From contig PUNI01000341.1 of the NCBI GenBank assembly GCA_003551745.1, forward strand, positions 1-5,834: 5,834 bases of DNA, read 5' to 3'. The DNA comes from Paracoccaceae bacterium. Its GTDB lineage: Bacteria > Pseudomonadota > Alphaproteobacteria > Rhodobacterales > Rhodobacteraceae. The number at the start of each line of letters is the position of its first letter. The stretch's first letter is position 1. Both the position numbers and the translations under genes were made by a program. The notes below the pieces were generated by a model, which made no database searches, was not told the origin of the DNA, and worked only from the letters and a program-made list of their open reading frames with translations. This document shows positions 1 through 5,628 of the stretch, one piece after another.

Positions 1-455
1 CGCGCGCCGTCATGCAGCCAGGGCCGCAGCGCTTCCATCGGCCGGCCGTGCACCGACAGGCAGCGGGTCTGCTGCAGCGGCCAGCCCATGCGCGCGGCGG
101 CCAGACTGAACGCCGAGGGCGCCGGCCAGACGCAGGTCTGCGCGACCGGGAAACGCCGCATCAGGGTCGCGCCCACCCCGAACCAGAAGGGGTCGCCGCT
201 GGCGAGCACGCACAGCGGCTGCCCGGCGCGCGCCTCGATCCAGTCCAGCGCGGTCTCCAGCGGCGACGGCCACACCAGGCGCTCCTGCCCCGGCCGCTCC
301 GGCAGCATCTCCAGATGCCTGGCGCCGCCGATCACCGTCGTCGCCGTGTCCAGCGCCATGCGGGCATCCGGGGCCAGCCCGGCGAGCCCCTCCGCGCCCA
401 CGCCGACGATGTTCAGCCATGGCGCTCGCTCCTCGTTGGTGGCTAGACTGGTCAT
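1..455 (-). CDS. cobL: Precorrin-6Y C5,15-methyltransferase (decarboxylating), N-terminal CbiE domain, partial
   Basis: The protein runs off the left edge, so only about 150 N-terminal residues are visible. It matches the CbiE-type SAM-dependent methyltransferase half of CobL. Counted from the ATG at 455, the family N-terminal motif WLNIVGVGAEG starts at residue 13, VIGGARHLEML follows near 41-51, the SAM-binding loop LASGDPFWFGVG near 84-95, and PAPSAFSLAAARMGWPLQ near 114-131. In the aerobic pathway CobL methylates precorrin-6B at C5 and C15 and decarboxylates the C12 acetate chain, giving precorrin-8X. The decarboxylating CbiT half would lie beyond position 1 and cannot be confirmed, so a standalone CbiE is possible. 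The start is uncertain. I chose ATG 455 because GGGAG at 465-469 lies 9 nt upstream; ATG 461 is also in frame but only 3 nt from that site. A stronger Shine-Dalgarno/ATG pair at 418-434 is out of frame. The gene is divergent from cobK with essentially no spacer. Confidence 0.88.
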   Translation of the reverse strand, partial: MTSLATNEERAPWLNIVGVGAEGLAGLAPDARMALDTATTVIGGARHLEMLPERPGQERLVWPSPLETALDWIEARAGQPLCVLASGDPFWFGVGATLMRRFPVAQTCVWPAPSAFSLAAARMGWPLQQTRCLSVHGRPMEALRPWLHDGA

Positions 456-469
456 CCTCATGAGCTCCC
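429..469. promoter_or_regulatory. Divergent cobK/cobL start region with competing initiation signals
   Basis: The initiation signals for both strands are packed here. The plus-strand cobK ATG at 460-462 overlaps a minus-strand ATG at 459-461 inside the palindrome CTCATGAG (457-464). A second in-frame cobL ATG is at 453-455. A minus-strand GGGAG (465-469) is spaced 9 nt from ATG 455. A better minus-strand GAGGAG (429-434) is 8 nt from ATG 418-420, but that ATG is in the wrong frame for CobL. If each gene has its own promoter, it must lie within the other's coding sequence. I could not identify a convincing -35/-10 pair. Confidence 0.5.
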
Positions 470-1278
470 GTTCATCCACCGATACCGCCCCCCGGGCGGC
501 GCGCCCGCGGCAGATCCTGCTGCTGGGCGGCACCACCGAGGCCGCGGCCCTGGAACCGCTGCTGGACGGCCACCCGCGGCTGCACGCCACCGTGTCGCTG
601 GCCGGACGCACGCGCAGGCCCGCACCCTCGCGACTGCCGCGGCGCACCGGCGGATTCGGCGGCGCCGAGGGCCTCGCCGCCTGGCTGCGCGACCACGCGA
701 TTGACGCCGTGGTCGACGCCACCCACCCGTTCGCGCGGCAGATCTCGGCCAATGCCGTCGCCGCCACGCGCCGCGCCGGCGTACCCCTGGCCCGGCTGAC
801 CCGGCCGCCGTGGCAGGCCGGCCCCGGGGATCACTGGCTGCGCGTGCCCGACCTGGGGGCCGCCGCCCGCGCGCTCCCCGGCCTCGGCCGGCGCGTGCTC
901 ATCACCACCGGGCGCCAGCACCTGGAGGCCTTCGAAGCCGCGCCCGAGCTGGACTACGTGATCCGCACCATCGACCCGCCGGAACCGCCGCCGGCGCTGC
1001 CCCGGGTCACCTGGCTGCGGGCCCGCGGCCCGTTCAGCCTGGCCGACGAGCACCGGCTGCTGGAGACCCACGCCATCGACGTGCTGGTCACCAAGGACAG
1101 CGGCGGCGCGGCCACCGCCCCCAAGCTGCAGGCCGCGCGCGAACGCGGCATCCCGGTGGTGATGGTGGACCGGCCGCCGGACGCCCCCGGGGTGCCCCGC
1201 TTCCACGCCCCGCAGGCGGCCCTGGAGTGGCTGGAAGGCCTCGCGCGCGTTCACCGCGACTCCGCCGACTCGACATAG
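460..1278 (+). CDS. cobK: Precorrin-6A reductase
   Basis: This 272-residue protein is the only plus-strand gene in the window. CobK/CbiJ reduces the macrocycle of precorrin-6A to precorrin-6B with NADPH in the cytoplasm. Visible family motifs are ILLLGGTTEA (residues 19-28, nucleotide-binding N-terminal loop), GGFGG (64-68), VVDATHPFA (84-92), LITTGRQ in the second domain, and VTKDSGG (210-216) followed by APKLQAARERGIPVVMVDRP. The length fits the family. ATG 460 is the only credible start close to the conserved N-terminus. The frame stays open for 124 codons upstream, but that part is antisense to cobL and resembles no CobK sequence. No convincing Shine-Dalgarno precedes ATG 460, so initiation may be leaderless or weak. 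The last 28 bp overlap the end of cobJ on the opposite strand. CobK suits the CobG-type aerobic pathway; sequence alone does not sharply separate it from anaerobic CbiJ. Confidence 0.95.
   Translation: MSSRSSTDTAPRAARPRQILLLGGTTEAAALEPLLDGHPRLHATVSLAGRTRRPAPSRLPRRTGGFGGAEGLAAWLRDHAIDAVVDATHPFARQISANAVAATRRAGVPLARLTRPPWQAGPGDHWLRVPDLGAAARALPGLGRRVLITTGRQHLEAFEAAPELDYVIRTIDPPEPPPALPRVTWLRARGPFSLADEHRLLETHAIDVLVTKDSGGAATAPKLQAARERGIPVVMVDRPPDAPGVPRFHAPQAALEWLEGLARVHRDSADST
1251..1278. other. Convergent 28-bp overlap of the cobJ and cobK 3' ends
   Basis: The cobJ stop codon (minus strand, ending at 1251) lies inside the last codons of cobK, and the cobK TAG (1276-1278) lies inside the last codons of cobJ. 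There is no space for a separate intrinsic terminator and no hairpin followed by a T run is visible. Transcripts from either side would be expected to run into the other gene as antisense unless Rho stops them. Confidence 0.85.
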
Positions 1279-2021
1279 CGCGGGGTGTACACATGGCGCC
1301 GGCCGGAGCGGCGCTCCAGCACCCGGGTGGAGGCGGCGCCGACGATCACCAGCGTGCTCATGCTGGCCTCCGCCGGATCCACCTCGCCGAGGGTGGAGAC
1401 CCGCAGCTCCTCCCGCTCGCCGCGGCCCACCGCGGTGGCCAGCACCACCAGGGTGTCCGGCCCCTGGACCTCGCGCACGATGTCCAGCGCCGCGCCCAGC
1501 TGCCATGGCCGCGCGCGCGAGATCGGGTTGTAGAAGGCCATGGCGAAGTCGGCCTCGGCCGCCAGCCGCACCCGGCGCCGGATCAGCGACCACGGCTTGA
1601 GATTGTCCGACAGCGAGATCGCGCAGAAGTCGTTGCCCAGCGGCGCCCCCAGCCGCGCCGCGGCCGCCTGCATCGCCGACACCCCGGGCAGCACCTCCAC
1701 CGCCACCGCATCCCAGCGGCCCGGCTCCGCGCCCTCCAGGGCCTCGAACACCGCCGCGGCCATCGCGAACACCCCGGGGTCACCCCCGGAGACCACCGCC
1801 ACATCGCGCCCCTCGGCGGCCATGTCCAGCGCATGCGCCGCGCGCGCCAGTTCCTCGCGGTTGTCGGAGGCATGCACGCGGTGATGCGCCCCGGCCACGC
1901 GCTCCAGGTACGGCCCGTAGCCCACCAGATCGGTGGCATCGGCGAGCAGCGCGGCCACCTCCGGCGTGATCCATTCGGGGCCCGCCGGCCCGACCCCGAC
2001 CACGGTCAGACGCCCGCTCAT
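1251..2021 (-). CDS. cobJ: Precorrin-3B C17-methyltransferase
   Basis: This 256-residue SAM-dependent methyltransferase of the CobJ/CbiH family methylates C17 of precorrin-3B and drives ring contraction to precorrin-4. Family motifs are near complete: LTVVGVGPAG (residues 5-14), YGPYLERV (35-42), SDNREELARA (52-61), VVSGGDPGVFAMAAA (76-90, SAM-binding loop), LPGVSAMQAAAARLGAPLG (111-129), NDFCAISLSDNLKPW (130-144), FYNPISRARPW (163-173), and a C-terminal STLVIVGAAST. The length is normal and it is not fused to another domain. ATG 2021 is chosen because the conserved N-terminus begins at residue 5, a GAGGGGG Shine-Dalgarno lies about 7 nt upstream, and the ATG forms an ATGA overlap with the cobI stop. 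The frame stays open upstream of this ATG, but there it only shadows cobI. Confidence 0.97.
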   Translation of the reverse strand: MSGRLTVVGVGPAGPEWITPEVAALLADATDLVGYGPYLERVAGAHHRVHASDNREELARAAHALDMAAEGRDVAVVSGGDPGVFAMAAAVFEALEGAEPGRWDAVAVEVLPGVSAMQAAAARLGAPLGNDFCAISLSDNLKPWSLIRRRVRLAAEADFAMAFYNPISRARPWQLGAALDIVREVQGPDTLVVLATAVGRGEREELRVSTLGEVDPAEASMSTLVIVGAASTRVLERRSGRRHVYTPRYVESAESR

Positions 2022-2803
2022 CGCCGCACCCCCTCGCCGTGGATCACGATCAGGGAGAAATACGGCGCCTCCCCGGGCGTCTCCTCGAGCGCCTCGGCCA
2101 GCGGCCGCACGCGTTCCTCGTCGAAGCTCGCGCGTTCGATGTACCAAGCGCGCGCGGTCAGCCCCAGGCGCTCCAGCACGCGGCGGATCTTCGGCAGCTG
2201 CTTGCCGAGCTTCATGATCACCGCGGCCTGCGCGGGCGCGAGCGCCGCCTCCAGTTCCGCCTCCGGCAGCGTCCCCGGCACGACGCTCAGGGTGTCGTCG
2301 CGCATCACCAGCGGCGCCGGCAGTTGCGCCGCCGCGGCGATCGGCGAGATCACCCCGGGGACCACCTCGCTGCGAAAGCGCTCGCGCAGGCGCAGGTGCA
2401 CGTGCATGAACGAACCGTAGAAATACGGATCACCCTCGTTGAGCACGCAGACCGAATGGCCGGCCTCCAGATGGGCCGCCAGGCGTTCGGCGCACTGGTC
2501 GAAGAACGCCTCGATGCGGCTGCGGTAGCTCTCCTCTTCGTGGGCGATCTCGTTGGTCACCGGATACTCCAGCGCCTCCTCGATCTGCCCGGGACCGATG
2601 TGCGCATCCGCGATGCGCCGCGCCTGCCCGGTGGTCCCGCGCTTGCAGAAATACGCCACCACCGGCGCCTCGGCGATGCGCCGCGCGGCGCGGAAGGTCA
2701 TCAGTTCGGGATCCCCGGGGCCGGTGCCGACCCCGCAGAGCACCCCGGGTTCGACCGTTCCGGGTTCGACCGTTCCGGGCCCGCTCGTGTCCGCCGCACT
2801 CAT
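2018..2803 (-). CDS. cobI: Precorrin-2 C20-methyltransferase
   Basis: This 261-residue SAM-dependent methyltransferase of the CobI/CbiL family methylates precorrin-2 at C20 to give precorrin-3A, committing the intermediate to cobalamin. The diagnostic N-terminal motif GVGTGPGDPELMTFRAAR spans residues 24-41. It is followed by the SAM-pocket motif NEGDPYFYGSF (122-132), VVPGVISPIAAAAQ (147-160), LVMRDDTLSVVPG, and VIMKLGKQLPKI. The start at ATG 2803 has GGGAGGGAG about 5 nt upstream and overlaps the cobH stop as ATGA; the gene's own TGA overlaps the cobJ ATG the same way. The protein carries roughly 20 residues before the first conserved motif, including two copies of GTVEP encoded by a 15-bp tandem repeat. 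That tail is probably disordered and not catalytic. The frame upstream of ATG 2803 is a shadow of cobH. Confidence 0.96.
   Translation of the reverse strand: MSAADTSGPGTVEPGTVEPGVLCGVGTGPGDPELMTFRAARRIAEAPVVAYFCKRGTTGQARRIADAHIGPGQIEEALEYPVTNEIAHEEESYRSRIEAFFDQCAERLAAHLEAGHSVCVLNEGDPYFYGSFMHVHLRLRERFRSEVVPGVISPIAAAAQLPAPLVMRDDTLSVVPGTLPEAELEAALAPAQAAVIMKLGKQLPKIRRVLERLGLTARAWYIERASFDEERVRPLAEALEETPGEAPYFSLIVIHGEGVRR
2745..2779. repeat. 15-bp tandem repeat, about 2.3 copies, in the cobI 5' end
   Basis: The plus-strand unit CGGGTTCGACCGTTC occurs at 2746-2760 and again, identically, at 2761-2775. The 15-bp periodicity extends from 2745 to 2779. It is in frame and encodes GTVEP twice plus a further glycine (CobI residues 10-20). 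Identical codon use in both copies suggests a recent slippage duplication. Confidence 0.9.
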
Positions 2804-3441
2804 GCCGGCTCCCTCCCCAGGCCGTTGACCGCCCCGGCGGTGATCGCGCTGCCGCCGCGGCGCCCGGCCACGGTCAGGTATTCCAGCCCGAACGGGTTGT
2901 CCGCCAGCGCCTGCTTGCTCTCCACCGCGCCGACGAACCCCACCGGGATGCCGATCACCGCCGCCGGATGCGGCGCGCCGTCGCGCAGCATCTCCAGCAG
3001 GCGGAACAGCGCGGTGGGCGCATTGCCGATGGCCACCACGGCGCCGGCCAGCTCGGGACGCCACAGCTCCATCGCCGCCGCGCTGCGGGTGTTGTCCAGT
3101 TCGCGCGCCAGTTCCGGCACACGCGCATCGCGCAGGGTGCAGCGCACCGGGTTGTCTGCCGGCAGGCGCGCGCGGGTGATGCCGTGGGCCACCATCTCGC
3201 TGTCGCACAGCACCGGGGCCCCGGCCTCCAGCGCCTGACGGAGCGCGCTGCCGGCACCCGGCGAGAAACGGATGTCCTGCGCCAGGTCGGGCATGCCGCA
3301 GCTGTGGATCATGCGTTCCACCGCCGCCACCAGATCCGCCGGGAAGCGCTCCAGGTCCGCCTCGGCGCGGATGATCGCGAACGACTCCGCATAGATCGCC
3401 TTCCCGTCGCGCTCGTAGCGCCAGGCCTCAGTCTCCGTCAC
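2800..3441 (-). CDS. cobH: Precorrin-8X methylmutase
   Basis: This 213-residue protein of the CobH/CbiC family moves the C11 methyl group of precorrin-8X to C12, producing hydrogenobyrinic acid. Visible motifs are the conserved histidine region RMIHSCGMPDLAQDIRFSPGA (near residues 43-63, with the family's catalytic histidine at 46), CDSEMVAHGI, DNTRSAAAMELW, AVVAIGNAPTALFRLLEML, IGIPVGFVGAVESKQAL, and the C-terminal TVAGRRGGSAITAGAVNGL. The length matches the usual roughly 210 residues. The start is a GTG at 3441, chosen over an upstream ATG at 3534 because a perfect AGGAGG lies 6 nt before it and the homologous region begins immediately. The upstream frame is a shadow of cobG. The gene overlaps the end of cobG by 14 bp and ends in an ATGA overlap with cobI. 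Confidence 0.96.
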   Translation of the reverse strand: MTETEAWRYERDGKAIYAESFAIIRAEADLERFPADLVAAVERMIHSCGMPDLAQDIRFSPGAGSALRQALEAGAPVLCDSEMVAHGITRARLPADNPVRCTLRDARVPELARELDNTRSAAAMELWRPELAGAVVAIGNAPTALFRLLEMLRDGAPHPAAVIGIPVGFVGAVESKQALADNPFGLEYLTVAGRRGGSAITAGAVNGLGREPA

Positions 3442-4846
3442 GTTCGTCCTCCTCGCACAGCGCCGCGTCCACCGCGGCATTCCAGGCCTCGGGCCCGATC
3501 CGTTCCAGCATGGTCTGCAACTCCTCTCCAGCATTGCGTTGAAACGCCCGCTCCAGCGCCGCGATCCGGGCGCGCGCCTGCGCCGGGGTCAGCCCGCTCC
3601 ATTCAAGGGCCGCACCGGGCCGCGAGCGCAGCACCACGGCATGGCCGTCCGGCCGCGCGATCCACTCGACCACCCCGCCATCCGTCCGCGGCGGCGCCGC
3701 GCAGCGCTTGTCGCAGGCGGATACCTGCAGCCGCACCCCGCTCGCGGCCAGGGCCGGCATGCGCTGCACCAGCGCGGCGGCCTCGCTGCGCGCGGCGATG
3801 TGCGCCGAGGCGCAGCCCGGCCGCCCGACACAGGCATCCGCCGCCAGGCGCCGGTCGGCCGGCTCGGTCACCGCACCCAGTTCCCAAAGCAGTTGCTGCA
3901 GCTCCGGGGCGGCATCCGCGGCCACGCCGGTCACCAGCAGCGCCCGCCACGGCGTCAGGCGCAGGCCGCCGCCGTGCGGCTCCAGCCACGCGGCCAGTCT
4001 CTCCAGCCAGTCGGCCTGGATCACGCCGAACGGGAAGACCGCTCCCACCGAGGCCCCGCCGGCCGCCACCCCGAGCCAGTCCCCGGCGCGCACCGGCGTA
4101 TCGGCGTTGGCGACCGCCCCCGGCGTCTCCCTCTCCGCGCCCGGCAGGCGCAGCGCCTCGCTCCCGGGCATGCCCAGCGCGTCACGCAACCGCCCCGGCG
4201 GCGGATCCAGCACGGCGCGCTGCTCGAGGAACGCGCACAGGGTGCGCACCACCGCCGCCGGGGCGTGCTGCGCCGACACCTCGCCGAGCGGGGTCGCCGT
4301 GGCCGCGGTGCCTCCGGCCGCCAGGCGGAAACGAGGCCCCGCGCCGGCGAGCGGATCCAGACGCAGATCCGCCGGCACCCCGCGCAGCGAGGCACGCCCG
4401 CCACCGTCGACCACCACGCCCACCTTGGCCGGCAGGCCCCGCAGCGCGGGCGCGTCGACGATCGCGGCGCTCACCGCGCGCGCCAGCGCCAGCACATCCA
4501 CCGCCTCCGGGTCGAGGTCCGGCACCGGCGCCGCCAGCACGTTGCGCCGCGCCTCGCGCTCCGCCTGCGCATCCACCAGTCCGGTGGGGGCCAGGGCCGC
4601 GCGCGCCGCGTCCAGGTCGCCGGCCGCCACGCCGCGCAGCTGCAGGTTGCCGCGCAGGGTCAGTTCCAGTTCGCCGTTGCCCAGCCGCCGCGCGGTGTCC
4701 GCCAGCACCCGCGCCGCGGCCGCCCCCAGCCCCCCGATCGGGTGGCGCAGGCGCAGCAGATAGCCGTCCCCGGTGGCCATCGGCGCCGCCACCCCGGGGC
4801 AGGCCCCGCGTACCCGCGGCGGCTGCGGCGCCGCCGGACGGTTCAT
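3428..4846 (-). CDS. cobG: Precorrin-3B synthase (monooxygenase), CobG
   Basis: This 472-residue protein belongs to the nitrite/sulfite-reductase-like CobG family. CobG uses O2 and a 4Fe-4S cluster to hydroxylate precorrin-3A at C20 and form the gamma-lactone of precorrin-3B. The N-terminal half has a ferredoxin-like repeat with RGACPG (residues 13-18), GDGYLLRLRHPIG (26-38) and the substrate-binding T-x-R-x-N-x-Q-x-R pattern (T63, R65, N67, Q69, R71). The second half has LRLTPWR (about 295-301) and the cluster cysteines C339-x5-C345 and C378-x3-C382. All four cysteines are present, so the protein looks functional. About 45 charged residues follow the usual end of the homologous region, a modest extension. 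ATG 4846 is supported by GGAGG at 4855-4859 with 8-nt spacing and an ATGA overlap with the permease stop. The open frame upstream shadows the permease. CobG marks the aerobic pathway. Confidence 0.93.
   Translation of the reverse strand: MNRPAAPQPPRVRGACPGVAAPMATGDGYLLRLRHPIGGLGAAAARVLADTARRLGNGELELTLRGNLQLRGVAAGDLDAARAALAPTGLVDAQAEREARRNVLAAPVPDLDPEAVDVLALARAVSAAIVDAPALRGLPAKVGVVVDGGGRASLRGVPADLRLDPLAGAGPRFRLAAGGTAATATPLGEVSAQHAPAAVVRTLCAFLEQRAVLDPPPGRLRDALGMPGSEALRLPGAERETPGAVANADTPVRAGDWLGVAAGGASVGAVFPFGVIQADWLERLAAWLEPHGGGLRLTPWRALLVTGVAADAAPELQQLLWELGAVTEPADRRLAADACVGRPGCASAHIAARSEAAALVQRMPALAASGVRLQVSACDKRCAAPPRTDGGVVEWIARPDGHAVVLRSRPGAALEWSGLTPAQARARIAALERAFQRNAGEELQTMLERIGPEAWNAAVDAALCEEDERDGD
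3448..3453 (-). promoter_or_regulatory. Shine-Dalgarno site fixing the cobH GTG start
   Basis: A full AGGAGG on the minus strand is followed by a 6-nt spacer and then GTG (3439-3441). It lies inside the cobG coding region and decides for the GTG start over the upstream ATG, which has no such support. Confidence 0.8.
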
Positions 4847-5628
4847 GAGCGCAGCCTCCGGCTGTGGGCCAGCAGATACCAGGCCCCGCCGGCGACCAGT
4901 ACACAGGCGGCGGCCAGCACCGCGAAGGTCGTGGTCCAGGCGACCGCGCTGACCCCCAGCAGGCCGTGGCGGAATCCCTCGATCACGTAGTAGAGCGGGT
5001 TCAGCTGCGCGATCCCCTGCCAGGGATCGGCCAGGCGCTCCACCGGATAGAACAGCCCGCCGAGATAGATCAGCGGGGTCAGCACGAAGGTGCTGATCAC
5101 CGAGGTGTGGTCGAAGCTGCGCGCGTACAGGCCGTTGATCAGGCCCGCCAGCGAGAACAGCACCGCGGTCAGCAGCGCGATCCCCAGCACTGCCCCGGCG
5201 TGGTGCAGCTGCAGATCGCTGAACGGCAGTGCCACCGCCAGCACCAGCGCCCCGGCCAGCAGCCCGCGCAGCACCCCGGCGGTGGCAAACCCGGCCACCA
5301 CCAGCCACGCCGGCATCGGCGCCACCAGGATCTCCTCGATGTGGCGCTGCAGGCGCGCGCCGAACAGCGCGAGGCTGCTGTTGCCGTAGGCGTTGGTCAC
5401 CACCGCCAGCATCACCAGGCCCGGCAGGATGAAGTCGGCATAGGGCACGCCGCCCAGGGTGCCGATCTCGCGCCCCACCAGATGCCCCAGCACCGCGAGA
5501 AACAGCACCGCGGTCACCAGCGACGGCAGCAGGTTCTGCACCCAGCCGCGCAGGAAGCGGCGCACCTGCTTCACCACCAGCCCGCGCCAGGCGTACCAGT
5601 ACAAGGCGGCGTTGTGCATCGGGCTCAT
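4843..5628 (-). CDS. yadH: ABC-2 type transporter permease, YadH-like
   Basis: This 261-residue inner-membrane protein has six likely transmembrane segments, roughly at residues 32-52, 65-85, 108-135, 144-168, 176-196 and 232-254. It is recognisable as the YadH branch of ABC-2 permeases: the N-terminal WVQNLLPSLVTAVLF, FILPGLVMLAVVTNAYGN (66-83), FGARLQRHIEEILVAPMP (89-106, probably the cytoplasmic coupling region), SLAGLINGLYARSFD (159-173), FVLTPLIYLGGLFYP (181-195), LNPLYYVIEGFRHGLLG (209-225), and a C-terminal RRLRS resembling the end of E. coli YadH. It would form a homodimeric channel with the ATPase encoded just upstream. The substrate of YadGH exporters is not established, and nothing in the sequence identifies one here. 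The ATG at 5628 has GGGAGG about 7 nt upstream and overlaps the ATPase stop; the TGA overlaps the cobG start. A second ATG lies three codons in. Confidence 0.92.
   Translation of the reverse strand: MSPMHNAALYWYAWRGLVVKQVRRFLRGWVQNLLPSLVTAVLFLAVLGHLVGREIGTLGGVPYADFILPGLVMLAVVTNAYGNSSLALFGARLQRHIEEILVAPMPAWLVVAGFATAGVLRGLLAGALVLAVALPFSDLQLHHAGAVLGIALLTAVLFSLAGLINGLYARSFDHTSVISTFVLTPLIYLGGLFYPVERLADPWQGIAQLNPLYYVIEGFRHGLLGVSAVAWTTTFAVLAAACVLVAGGAWYLLAHSRRLRS
4855..4859 (-). promoter_or_regulatory. Shine-Dalgarno site for cobG inside the permease gene
   Basis: GGAGG on the minus strand sits 8 nt before the cobG ATG, within the last codons of the upstream permease. With the ATGA overlap this supports translational coupling and rules for ATG 4846 rather than an upstream start. 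Confidence 0.65.

Noticed and set aside
444..449. TAGACT as a possible -10 box for cobK
   Set aside because: It matches the consensus at only four of six positions, and no -35 element lies at the right distance.
88..459. Extension of cobK upstream as a fused N-terminal domain of about 124 residues
   Set aside because: The frame is open, but the sequence is antisense to conserved CobL motifs and resembles no known domain. CobK homologues begin close to the ILLLGGTTEA motif.
472..1593. A 373-codon minus-strand open frame opposite cobK and across the cobJ end
   Set aside because: It is Gly/Ala/Arg-rich with no family motifs and shadows well-supported cobK and cobJ.
2968..4848. A 626-codon open frame on the plus strand, opposite cobG and cobH
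   Set aside because: Its translation is dominated by Arg, Pro, Ala and His with no recognisable domain. Long antisense frames are expected in such GC-rich DNA, and the minus strand there encodes clear CobG and CobH.
4847..5308. Extension of CobG upstream of ATG 4846 over the permease gene
   Set aside because: The frame is open for about 150 codons but encodes Gly/Arg-rich shadow sequence. The conserved CobG N-terminus, Shine-Dalgarno and ATGA junction all support 4846.
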